The notes: a model not told the origin generated them from the letters alone. Shown: positions 8,299 to 15,115, numbered from the stretch's first letter. The stretch: 22,112 bases of DNA from Acetobacteraceae bacterium (GCA_027311485.1 DAICYU010000008.1:1-22112); one strand, 5' to 3'. Made by a program: numbers and translations.

Positions 8299-9558
8299 GT
8301 GAACGTCGTTTCTGCAGCAGGCAGCAGGCCAAGACCGATCCCACCCCCCGAACCCGGCATGACGCCCGAACGGCTTTATGATCGCGCCGTGGCCCTGCGC
8401 GGGCTGCTCCGGGAACAGCAGGACGAAGCCGATGAGCGCGGCAGCTACTCACCCGAAATCCACGCGGCGTTCGTTAAAGCCGGCTTCTACCGCGTCACGC
8501 AGCCGCGGCTGTTCGGCGGGTATGAGTTCGAACTCGGGGTCAACTACCGCCTGATCGCGCAGATTTCCCGCGGCCACCCCGGGGCGGGCTGGTGCCTGTC
8601 CCTCGGCGGCTCGCACGCCTACGTGATTGCATCGCACTGGCCGGAGCAGGCCCAGCGCGAACTGTTCGGCGACGACGGCCATTTCATCGCACCGCATCGT
8701 CCGGCGCCGATGGGCACACTGCAGCCGGTTGCAGGCGGCTATATCCTGAATGGGCAGTGGAACTACTGCTCGGGCATTCCCTATGCCACGCATCTCTTGT
8801 GCGGGGCCACATTGCCGGACGGCGCCGGCGCCCGGCAGGTGGTCGTGCCGCGCGGCGCGTTCGAGATCCTGGATGACTGGGGCGGCGATCGCACCCTGGG
8901 CCTGCGGGCCAGCGGATCGAACAGCGCCCGGGTGCGGGATATATTCGTGCCAGAGCATATGGCTGTCCAACTCGACTGGCTTGCCGCCCGTCCGGACGGC
9001 ATGGAAGGCGGCACGCCCGGCACGCGCCTGCACGGCAACCCGATGTATCTCGGGCGGATGATGGGCCCGTATCACTGTTCGCTGGTGTCGGTCGTGGTCG
9101 GCGCCGCCTGGGCCGCCCTGGATGAGTTCGAGGCGCTGATGCTGCGCAATCGCTCGATGGCGGACCCAGCCCTGCTATGGGCCGATCACGTCGACTACCA
9201 GCGGCCGTTCGGGCTGGCGCTGTCGATGACCGAGGCGGCCGAAACCATCCTGCACGGCGTGGCGGACCGCTACATGGAATATTGTCGGCGCTGGCAGCGA
9301 GACCGGACGCCGATCACAGTCGAGGACAACCTCCGCCTCTGGGCCCTCGCCCAACAGGCCGGCGGTCTCGCTCGGCAGGCCGTCGAACTGCTGTTCCAGA
9401 ACTCCCTGTCCGCACCAACGAAAAAAGGCAGCCGGCTAGCGCGGTATTTTGGCGATGTGGCGATGTACAACTCGCACATATCGGCACTGCAAAATGTCCA
9501 GGCGACGTATGTGGCGCGGGCGCATTTCGGCCGACCGACCGGATTCCGCGGGCTGTAG
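8299..9558 (+). CDS. Acyl-CoA-dehydrogenase-fold flavin monooxygenase (group D; HsaA / HPAH-C2 / DszC type)
   Basis: With the GTG 8299 start the protein is 419 aa. Its layout follows the acyl-CoA dehydrogenase superfamily: an N-terminal helical domain (TPERLYDRAVALRGLLREQQDEADERG, AAFVKAGFYRVTQPRLFGG), a beta-domain (GGYILNGQWNYCSGIPYATHLLCGA, with W-x-Y-x-S-G at 154-159), a DRTLGLRASGSNSARVRDIFVP block, and a C-terminal helical bundle. It lacks the usual catalytic glutamate context of true acyl-CoA dehydrogenases. It resembles the oxygenase components of two-component flavin hydroxylases, which take reduced flavin from a partner and hydroxylate phenols, steroid rings or sulfur compounds. The substrate cannot be assigned. 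No flavin reductase is adjacent. Alternative starts at 8221 and 8281 are less likely because only 8299 has a good ribosome-binding site. Confidence 0.8.
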   Translation: MNVVSAAGSRPRPIPPPEPGMTPERLYDRAVALRGLLREQQDEADERGSYSPEIHAAFVKAGFYRVTQPRLFGGYEFELGVNYRLIAQISRGHPGAGWCLSLGGSHAYVIASHWPEQAQRELFGDDGHFIAPHRPAPMGTLQPVAGGYILNGQWNYCSGIPYATHLLCGATLPDGAGARQVVVPRGAFEILDDWGGDRTLGLRASGSNSARVRDIFVPEHMAVQLDWLAARPDGMEGGTPGTRLHGNPMYLGRMMGPYHCSLVSVVVGAAWAALDEFEALMLRNRSMADPALLWADHVDYQRPFGLALSMTEAAETILHGVADRYMEYCRRWQRDRTPITVEDNLRLWALAQQAGGLARQAVELLFQNSLSAPTKKGSRLARYFGDVAMYNSHISALQNVQATYVARAHFGRPTGFRGL

Positions 9559-9677
9559 GCGGCAGGTTCAGCCGCGGCCGCACCAGGCGGCGGTGCCGAT
9601 CATGCATGACCATGGCGTTCAGCACACGATGCACACCGCCGCGATGTTCGGTCCCGGCGATGGTGCGCAGCCGCGCG

Positions 9678-11312
9678 CTACCCGCCGATTGCCACCTGCA
9701 CAACCTTGTAGGCAACCAGGAGGACGGCTGCGACAAGGTAGCCGCGCAGCACGGCCATCCATAGCCGTGTGCCGAACGTCAGCCGAGGCGCCGGCAGCTC
9801 CGACAGCGGCGGCATCCGCCACGTGGCGCGCGGTACGCTGGCAATGCCGTCCGCCAGCGCCGGACGCCGCCGCACCAGGGTCAGGCCGGCGAAGCCGACA
9901 ACGCCCAGCGCGGTGCCACCGCCCAGAACCGCCAGGATTGTTTCACCGCTGATAGCGGGGAACACCGTCGCGGCAGTCAGGATGATCGACAGCATCACCA
10001 GCACCCAGATTACCGCGCCGGTGAACAGGTTCAGCCAACGCCCGTTGACCCAGGGGCCGAGCACCGCCTTGTCGTTGCACAGCAGCAGCAGGAAGACGGT
10101 GGCGGACGGCAGCAGCACGCCGGCCAAGGTCTGCACGGCGTTCGTCAACAGGCCGAGCAGTGCGTCGCTGCCCAGCAGCACGAGGACGGCGGCAACGGCG
10201 ATGAGCCCCGCATAGACCACGTAGAAGCCCCAGGCCTCGGTCGGCTTGCGATGCAGCGAATGGTTCACCGCGAATACGTCGCCAAGGGCATAGGCCGTTG
10301 AAAGCGATACGGCCGCGGCGCCGATGATGCTGGCATCCAGCAGCGCCAGCGCGAACATCACGCCGGCCGCGCGACCGGCATGCGCTTCCAGCCCGGTCGC
10401 GACGGCGCCGGCATCGGTGAAGTTGCCGAAGCCCGCGGTGCCCTGGAAGGCGGCTGCGGTGAACGCCATCATCGCCACGGCACCGATCACGACGATCGCG
10501 ATGCCGATCACCAGATCGGCCTTTTCATATGGAATGAAACGGGGCGTTATTCGCTTGTCGATAATGTAGCTCTGCTGGAAAAACAGCTGCCAGGGCGCAA
10601 CGGTGGTGCCGACAATAGCGATCACCAGCAGCATCACGTCGGACAATTTGGAGCCGGCGGGGAAATGCGGCACGAACAGACCGTGCGCGATCTGATCCGC
10701 GGGCGGATGCACCATCAGGAATACAGGGACCAGCAACAGGCTGAAGAAGCAAAGCGCCAGCGAAAACCGCTCAAACCGCCGAAAGCTGCCGGTGCTGGCC
10801 GCGGCGATCACGATCCCGGCGGCGACCAGGATGCCCCAGACTCGCGGCACGCCGAGGTAGCCGAGGGCAAGATTGATGCCGATGAACTCGGTGACGATCG
10901 TCAGGCCGTTCAGGATGAACAGGTCGATGGCGCTGAACGCGCCCCAGAACCGACCGAAACGCTGCAGGATCAGACGGGCATGGCCGACGCCGGTGACCGC
11001 GCCGAGGCGCAGGACCATCTCCTGGTTCACATACAGCACCGGGATCAGCAGCAGCAGCGTCCACATCAGCGCGGTGCCGTAGTTCTGCCCTGCCTGCGCA
11101 TAGGTGCTGAAAGCGCCGGCATCGTTGTCGCCGATCATGACGATCAGGCCGGGACCAAGGATGGCGGCGAGCGTGCGCAGGCGGGCACCCCAGCCGTTGC
11201 GGGCACCCACATCATGGTGGCGGATAGTACCCATCGCCCCGTGGATGTCACCAAGATGGGCAGTATCGAGGACGGCGGAGCGGGTCGCTTCGGTCAAAGT
11301 ACGATTGGACAT
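9678..11312 (-). CDS. Nramp (SLC11)-family metal transporter with non-canonical metal-site motifs
   Basis: The 544-aa protein has about 11-12 predicted membrane helices and the general Nramp layout. The helix-1 motif, DPGN in canonical Nramps, reads GDNDAG here (residues 61-66) in GPGLIVMIGDNDAGAFSTYA. The helix-6 motif, canonically MPHN, reads APWQ (Ala239-Pro-Trp-Gln242) in VGTTVAPWQLFFQQS. In known Nramps the helix-6 methionine helps select Mn2+/Fe2+ over Mg2+/Ca2+. Divergent NRMT-type members that lack it include a characterised Mg2+ transporter, so Mg2+ or another hard cation is plausible here. An N-terminal soluble tail of about 45 residues includes a His-rich bit (RHHD). It is probably co-transcribed with the 64-aa gene 85 nt upstream. 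The annotation mntH should not be applied without testing. Confidence 0.85.
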   Translation of the reverse strand: MSNRTLTEATRSAVLDTAHLGDIHGAMGTIRHHDVGARNGWGARLRTLAAILGPGLIVMIGDNDAGAFSTYAQAGQNYGTALMWTLLLLIPVLYVNQEMVLRLGAVTGVGHARLILQRFGRFWGAFSAIDLFILNGLTIVTEFIGINLALGYLGVPRVWGILVAAGIVIAAASTGSFRRFERFSLALCFFSLLLVPVFLMVHPPADQIAHGLFVPHFPAGSKLSDVMLLVIAIVGTTVAPWQLFFQQSYIIDKRITPRFIPYEKADLVIGIAIVVIGAVAMMAFTAAAFQGTAGFGNFTDAGAVATGLEAHAGRAAGVMFALALLDASIIGAAAVSLSTAYALGDVFAVNHSLHRKPTEAWGFYVVYAGLIAVAAVLVLLGSDALLGLLTNAVQTLAGVLLPSATVFLLLLCNDKAVLGPWVNGRWLNLFTGAVIWVLVMLSIILTAATVFPAISGETILAVLGGGTALGVVGFAGLTLVRRRPALADGIASVPRATWRMPPLSELPAPRLTFGTRLWMAVLRGYLVAAVLLVAYKVVQVAIGG

Positions 11313-11397
11313 GATGACCCCAGTATTGACGGAGAGACGCGAACCGACCTGTTTCCAGGCCGGTCCAGGTGGCGGCTCGGCGTTGCCGCGGGATGCG

Positions 11398-11592
11398 TCA
11401 ATCCGGTGGTGGGGCGATCTTCGGGGCGTCCTGGGTCCAACGGCAGGTCAGGGCGTCGTTCGGGCCAACGGTCCAAGTGGCGGCCAGGCGGCAGCGACCC
11501 GGGCGCGGGTCGCGGCCGATTTCCAGCGCGGCAACAGCGTCGGCGGCCGCTTCATGCGCCCGCAATACGGCAATATCGAAAAGGGCGGCCAT
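11398..11592 (-). CDS. Small conserved-looking hypothetical protein upstream of the Nramp gene
   Basis: This encodes 64 aa. The ATG is preceded by AAGGAGG with a 5-nt gap, the best Shine-Dalgarno in this part of the window. The product starts MAALFDIAVLRAHEAAADAV, a predicted amphipathic helix, then ALEIGRDPRPGRCRLAATWTV and ALTCRWTQDAPKIAPPPD. It has two cysteines and a TWTV...LTCRW beta-hairpin-like pattern, with no signal peptide and no membrane helix. I do not recognise a named family. It lies 85 nt upstream of the Nramp gene on the same strand and directly after the structured leader, so it could be a regulator or partner of the transporter. Confidence 0.65.
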   Translation of the reverse strand: MAALFDIAVLRAHEAAADAVAALEIGRDPRPGRCRLAATWTVGPNDALTCRWTQDAPKIAPPPD

Positions 11593-11867
11593 ATCAGCCT
11601 CCTTGGGTCAAGCGGTTGCTCGGGACCCGGGAGGCTTGGCCGAAGCGCCTCAGCCTATGGCTGACGCCTCAACGGTCACATCCCGGGCAACGGTGCAGCC
11701 CGACGGCGATGTCACGGAAGGCGAAAAGCGCCTACTGTGGCTCTCCGAGGGCTGGCTGCTAGATCGCGGGTTCATGTGATCCTTGCGGGGTTGCAGTTTC
11801 CGGCCAGGGCCGGGGCGAATGGCGCATGCGGAAGCGGGCCGAAACCGGGGTCTTCGCCACCGCAAGC
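11593..11867 (-). promoter_or_regulatory. Candidate structured regulatory leader (switch-like) of the small ORF-Nramp transcript
   Basis: Read on the minus strand, this gene-poor stretch holds several helices. Helix A is TCAGCC-ATA-GGCTGA (11664-11650). Helix B pairs AGGCT (11656-11652) with AGCCT (11636-11632), with an inner GGC/GCC. Helix C pairs AGCCTCC (11636-11630) with GGAGGCT (11602-11596), which covers the Shine-Dalgarno of the 64-aa gene. A and B share one arm, and B and C share another, so A with C would be OFF and B alone would be ON. Further upstream are CGGGC-N9-GCCCG and AGGCG-CTTTT-CGCCT hairpins. The layout resembles a translational riboswitch or leader-peptide attenuator. I could not match it from memory to the M-box or yybP-ykoY classes. 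Confidence 0.45.
11650..11775 (-). CDS. Possible 41-codon leader peptide inside the structured leader
   Basis: ATG 11775 follows AAGGA with a 4-nt gap (11784-11780). The frame encodes MNPRSSSQPSESHSRRFSPS..., a Ser/Pro/Arg-rich peptide of 41 residues. Its TGA stop (11652-11650) lies in the 3' arm of helix A of the leader. A ribosome finishing this frame would therefore disturb helix A and could favour the open ribosome-binding site. Leader peptides with Pro codons control Mg2+ transporter genes in Salmonella (mgtL, mgtP), which is a suggestive parallel only. The base composition alone does not prove coding. Confidence 0.3.
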   Translation of the reverse strand: MNPRSSSQPSESHSRRFSPSVTSPSGCTVARDVTVEASAIG

Positions 11868-11873
11868 CGGCCC

Positions 11874-11901
11874 GATATAGGCGGGTCATTCCGTGGGTCA
11901 A
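11874..11901 (-). promoter_or_regulatory. Candidate sigma70-type promoter for the leader/Nramp unit
   Basis: On the minus strand TTGACC (11901-11896) is followed after 16 nt by TATATC (11879-11874). The predicted start is near 11867, giving a leader of about 275 nt before the 64-aa gene. It lies 20 nt beyond the nsrR stop, so the metal unit would not depend on the nsrR promoter. Confidence 0.45.
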
Positions 11902-11920
11902 GACATTTTCCTGCCAGCCG

Positions 11921-12415
11921 TCAGAGCGGCGTATCGCCCGCCCGCGACGGTACCCCCAACGGGTCAGGTGGCGGTTCCGGATGGTCCACTTCGGTCCGCC
12001 CTGACCGCGGGATCGGCAGACACTCCGCCAGCGTGTGCTGGTCAAGGCTCTCGTAGAAGCTGCGTTGCGCACCGCCGAGCATGCCGCGGAGACGACAGGC
12101 GGGCAGCAGCGTGCAGTCGTCCCCTTCCGGCCGGAAGCACCCGACAAGAGCCTGGTCCGCCTCCAGCTGGCGCACCACGGTGCCCACGCGGATCTGCTCA
12201 GGCGGCATCGCCAGCATGACCCCGCCCCCGGCGCCACGCACCGTGCGTGTCACCCCCAGCCCGGTGAGGTCCTGGACGATCTTGTGCAGGTGATGGCGCG
12301 ACAGGCCGCCAAGCTGGCGAGCAAGCACATCGACGCTGAGATGACCTCCGGGCGGTACGCCGGCCAGAAGGATCAGGACGCGCAGGGCGATGTCGGTCGA
12401 GGCAAGCAGGCGCAT
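11921..12415 (-). CDS. nsrR: NsrR, Rrf2-family nitric-oxide-sensing repressor
   Basis: The 164-aa protein has the Rrf2 winged-helix order: MRLLASTDIALRVLILLA at the N-terminus, a recognition helix near residues 38-52 (LSRHHLHKIVQDL) and the wing RGAGGGVMLA. Three cysteines, Cys93, Cys101 and Cys107, are spaced C-X7-C-X5-C, the NsrR arrangement that holds an Fe-S cluster destroyed by NO. Known NsrR represses hmp, ytfE and related genes until NO is present, and those genes are divergent from it here. The C-terminal tail (about 20 residues after the family's usual end) is Pro-rich. GGGAG sits 7 nt before the ATG. Probable operators are at 12427-12492. Confidence 0.9.
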   Translation of the reverse strand: MRLLASTDIALRVLILLAGVPPGGHLSVDVLARQLGGLSRHHLHKIVQDLTGLGVTRTVRGAGGGVMLAMPPEQIRVGTVVRQLEADQALVGCFRPEGDDCTLLPACRLRGMLGGAQRSFYESLDQHTLAECLPIPRSGRTEVDHPEPPPDPLGVPSRAGDTPL

Positions 12416-12426
12416 AGGTGGGCTCC

Positions 12427-12492
12427 CATAAATTGGAGTTGACTATACCAAATTATCGGACGCATAAAAGTGGAGTTGGCGTTACCAATTTA
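12427..12492. promoter_or_regulatory. Two imperfect direct copies of a probable NsrR operator
   Basis: Copies at 12427-12455 and 12463-12492 share CATAAA...TGGAGTTG-N5-ACCAA..TTA, about 24 of 30 positions, with their starts 36 nt apart. Within each copy TGG and CCA are inverted across 11 nt (copy 1: TTGG-N11-CCAA). The sites fill the gap between nsrR and ytfE, the expected place for an NsrR operator. Assignment to NsrR rests on position and symmetry, not on match to a published consensus. Confidence 0.6.
12439..12468 (+). promoter_or_regulatory. Candidate ytfE promoter overlapping the operator copies
   Basis: TTGACT (12439-12444) lies 18 nt before CATAAA (12463-12468), a reasonable -35/-10 pair. 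The -35 element is inside operator copy 1 and the -10 element is the start of copy 2, so bound repressor would block polymerase. On the opposite strand TATAGT (12447-12442) could serve as the nsrR -10. Confidence 0.4.
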
Positions 12493-12562
12493 CGCCTGCC
12501 GCCATAGCCCGCCGCGACCCGCGGGCCAGCACCCGCCGAGGGCGGGAGAGGAGGTTGCCATC

Positions 12563-13240
12563 ATGAGCGCGACCGTTGCTTCCCAGACCAGATTCGCCGA
12601 CCGGACCCTGGCCGACATCGCCGCCACCCTGCCCGGAGCCACCGGAATCTTCCGACGCAAGAAACTGGATTTTTGCTGTGGCGGGCGAGTTTCTCTGGCC
12701 GAAGCCGCACGAGCCAGGTCGCTGGAACTGTCCGAGCTTGAGGCCGACCTTTCGGCCGTGGCCGCACTGGCCTTGCCGGCGCAGCCGCCCGAAGCCACCG
12801 AGGATCTGATCACGCTGATCCAGAGCCGCTATCACGCGACGCATCGTCGGGAATTTCCCGAACTGATCCGGCTCGCCCGCCGGGTGGAGGCGGTGCACAA
12901 GGCGCACCAGGCGGCGCCGCATGGGCTCGCCGCCCTGCTGGAAAGGATGGCAACCGAACTCGAGGAGCACATGGCGAAGGAGGAGCAGGTGCTGTTTCCT
13001 CTGATGCTGCGGGGTGGCCACCCGATGATCGCACAGCCGATTTCCATGATGCTGGCGGATCATGACGATCATGGCGCGTATCTGCGTCGGATGGAGGCAC
13101 TGACCACCGATTTCACGCCGCCGGCGGACGCCTGCCCGACCTGGCGGGCGCTGTATGTCGGGGCGCGCAAGCTGGCCGATGACCTGATCGAGCACATCCA
13201 CACGGAAAACAATGTGCTGTTCCCGCGTTTTCTTGGCTGA
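12563..13240 (+). CDS. ytfE: YtfE/RIC, di-iron protein for repair of NO-damaged iron centres
   Basis: The 225-aa protein has an N-terminal ScdA domain with the FCCGG motif (Cys38-Cys39). A hemerythrin-like four-helix domain follows. Every di-iron ligand of E. coli YtfE has a counterpart shifted by exactly 7 residues: His91, His136, Glu140, His167, His211 and Glu215. Known RIC/YtfE/DnrN proteins restore Fe-S clusters damaged by NO or peroxide. They may supply iron or reduce NO. The start is set by AGGAGGT at 12549-12555, 7 nt upstream; an earlier in-frame start at 12470 lies in the operator and is unlikely. It leads the likely ytfE-membrane protein-hmp operon. Confidence 0.93.
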   Translation: MSATVASQTRFADRTLADIAATLPGATGIFRRKKLDFCCGGRVSLAEAARARSLELSELEADLSAVAALALPAQPPEATEDLITLIQSRYHATHRREFPELIRLARRVEAVHKAHQAAPHGLAALLERMATELEEHMAKEEQVLFPLMLRGGHPMIAQPISMMLADHDDHGAYLRRMEALTTDFTPPADACPTWRALYVGARKLADDLIEHIHTENNVLFPRFLG

Positions 13241-13306
13241 ACGGTCTCTGCGCGGGTGTCGGGCGCGACCACCCCATGCCCGCGCCTGAACCTGCTGGAG
13301 TTCCCT

Positions 13307-13786
13307 GTGACAGACTTCGTCCTCGCCCGCGTGCTGCATGTGCTGGCCGTCGTGCTGTGGATCGGCGGTGTCGGCATGGTCACGACCGTGCTGCTGCCGG
13401 CGATCCGGCGGTCGTATCCGCCGGCACAACGATTCGCCATGTTCCATGGCCTGGAAGCGCGGTTCGCCAACCAGGCCCGGGTGACGACGCTGATCGCGGG
13501 CGCCAGCGGTTTCTACATGACATGGCGGCTGGACGCCTGGGGCCGTTTCCAGTCGGCCGGCTTCTGGTGGATGCATGCCATGGTCCTGACCTGGCTCGTC
13601 TTTACTGCCATGTTGTTCGTTATCGAACCCCTGTTCCTGGAACGCTTTCTCGGCCGCCGCGCCGCAATCGCCCCGGAACAGACCTACCGCATGATCGAAT
13701 GGCTGCACCGGGCCCTGCTGGGCCTCAGCCTGCTGACCGTGGCCGGCGCCGTGGCCGGCAGTATCGGTGGCAACCTGTTCAACTGA
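13307..13786 (+). CDS. Four-helix integral membrane protein, possible haem-b/CopD-like, in the NO-defence cluster
   Basis: The 159-aa protein starts at GTG 13307, 6 nt after GGAG (13297-13300). An earlier GTG at 13256 would add 17 polar residues that do not look natural. Predicted helices are about 5-30, 58-73, 86-106 and 135-152. Histidines fall in or next to the membrane region: His11 in helix 1 (VLHVLAVVLWIGGV), His47 in the first loop, His90 in helix 3 (FWWMHAMV) and His134 at the start of helix 4. That pattern recalls CopD-like and cytochrome-b-type proteins, where such His bind haem or copper. I do not recognise a firmly named family. Its place between ytfE and hmp suggests a role in NO handling, which is an inference. 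Confidence 0.75.
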   Translation: MTDFVLARVLHVLAVVLWIGGVGMVTTVLLPAIRRSYPPAQRFAMFHGLEARFANQARVTTLIAGASGFYMTWRLDAWGRFQSAGFWWMHAMVLTWLVFTAMLFVIEPLFLERFLGRRAAIAPEQTYRMIEWLHRALLGLSLLTVAGAVAGSIGGNLFN

Positions 13787-13864
13787 CCGGGCGCTGGAGA
13801 CCCCCGTTACGCCCCTGAAAAACCGTCATCGTTTGCTTCAAAAGCTGAAAGACGAGATCCTGCA

Positions 13865-15115
13865 ATGCCTGCTCCCCTTTCCGAAAAGACCATTTCCCTT
13901 ATCAAGGCAACTGTTCCCGCACTTGAGGAACACGGATTGACCATTACCCGCCGCATGTACGAGCGGATGTTTCAGAACGAAGCGATCCGCGACCTCTTCA
14001 ATCAGTCGCATCACGGGGAGACGGGATCGCAGCCGAGGGCGCTAGCCGGCGCTGTGCTGGCCTATGCCCGCAACATCGACAATCTGGGCGTGATGGGCGG
14101 CGCGGTCGAGCGGATCGCGCAGAAGCACGTGGCACTGAACATTCTGCCCGAGCACTATCCGTTCGTCGCCGACGCACTTCTGGGTGCGATCAAGGACGTG
14201 CTGGGCGCCGTGGCGACCGCCGAGATTGTGGCTGCTTGGGGCGAGGCCTACTGGTTCCTTGCCGAGGTGCTGGTCGGCCGCGAGGCGTCGATCTATCGCG
14301 ATCTCGCCGCTGCCCCCGGCGGCTGGAACGGCTGGCGGGATTTCGTGATCGAGGCGGTCGTGGAGGAGAGCAGCATCATCCGGTCCTTCGTGCTGGTCCC
14401 GGTGGATGGCGGCAAGGTTCTGCCACACAAGTCGGGCCAATATCTCGGCTTCGCGTTGGATGTGCCGGGCGTCGGACAGCTGCGGCGGAATTACTCGATT
14501 TCATGCGCGCCGAACGACCGAGCCTACCGCATCACCGTCAAGCGTGAGGCAACGCCGGGCGTCCCGGCGGGCGCGGCATCGAACTGGCTGCATGATCACG
14601 CTCTGCCCGGAACCATATTGACGGCAGCGGTACCGGCCGGTGATTTCTTCCTGGATACGACATCGACCACGCCGGTGGTCCTGGTCAGCGGTGGCGTCGG
14701 CCTGACACCGATGGTCAGCATGCTGGAGACGATCGTACAGTCCCAGCCGAACCGTCAGACCCATTGGGTGCACGGTGCACTGAACGGCCGGGTCCATGCC
14801 ATGCGCGCGCATGTGCGGGCCCTGGCCGCCAAGGCGCCGGGCGTGAAGGCCACGACGTTCTACGCCGAACCGGGCGAACGCGACCGGGCGGGCGTCGATT
14901 ACGATGCCTCGGGGCTGATTTCGGCGCGCTGGCTGAAGCAGAACACGCCGGCGGCGAACGCCATCTATTACCTGTGCGGCCCGAAGCCGTTCCTGCGCAA
15001 CCTGGCCGCTGGACTGCTGACCGAAGGCGTGCCGGCGGACCGCATCCGCTATGAATTCTTCGGCCCGGCCGATGAATTGCTGGCTGTGGACGGCCGCGCC
15101 CTTGCGGCAGCCTGA
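13865..15115 (+). CDS. hmp: Flavohaemoglobin, nitric oxide dioxygenase
   Basis: The 416-aa protein is full length for Hmp. The globin domain has Tyr32 (B10), Gln56 (E7), proximal His88 in QKHVALNI, Tyr98 and Glu140 in REASIY, matching Tyr29, Gln53, His85, Tyr95 and Glu135 of E. coli Hmp. The reductase domain has the FAD motif RRNYSIS (207-213), the NADH-binding GGVGLTPM (276-283), LCGP (370-373) and YEFFGP (396-401). Hmp turns NO and O2 into nitrate using NADH in the cytoplasm. It is 78 nt after the membrane protein gene and has only a weak ribosome-binding site. A terminator follows at once. NsrR control is expected. Confidence 0.96.
   Translation: MPAPLSEKTISLIKATVPALEEHGLTITRRMYERMFQNEAIRDLFNQSHHGETGSQPRALAGAVLAYARNIDNLGVMGGAVERIAQKHVALNILPEHYPFVADALLGAIKDVLGAVATAEIVAAWGEAYWFLAEVLVGREASIYRDLAAAPGGWNGWRDFVIEAVVEESSIIRSFVLVPVDGGKVLPHKSGQYLGFALDVPGVGQLRRNYSISCAPNDRAYRITVKREATPGVPAGAASNWLHDHALPGTILTAAVPAGDFFLDTTSTTPVVLVSGGVGLTPMVSMLETIVQSQPNRQTHWVHGALNGRVHAMRAHVRALAAKAPGVKATTFYAEPGERDRAGVDYDASGLISARWLKQNTPAANAIYYLCGPKPFLRNLAAGLLTEGVPADRIRYEFFGPADELLAVDGRALAAA

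Noticed and set aside
9559..9677. Gap between the monooxygenase and the Nramp gene
   Set aside because: Only a short GCGGC/GCCGC stem (9559-9575) without a U-run; no gene or clear terminator seen.
10380..11762. 460-codon plus-strand frame opposite the Nramp gene
   Set aside because: The Nramp frame has clear membrane helices and motifs; this one is a charged low-complexity shadow.
11657..11779. 40-codon plus-strand frame in the leader region
   Set aside because: Acidic product that looks plausible, but no Shine-Dalgarno lies close to the ATG, and the better explanation for this stretch is the minus-strand leader.
12482..13708. 408-codon minus-strand frame across ytfE and the membrane protein gene
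   Set aside because: Lies opposite ytfE with all ligands conserved. The translation is His/Gln/Arg-rich shadow sequence.
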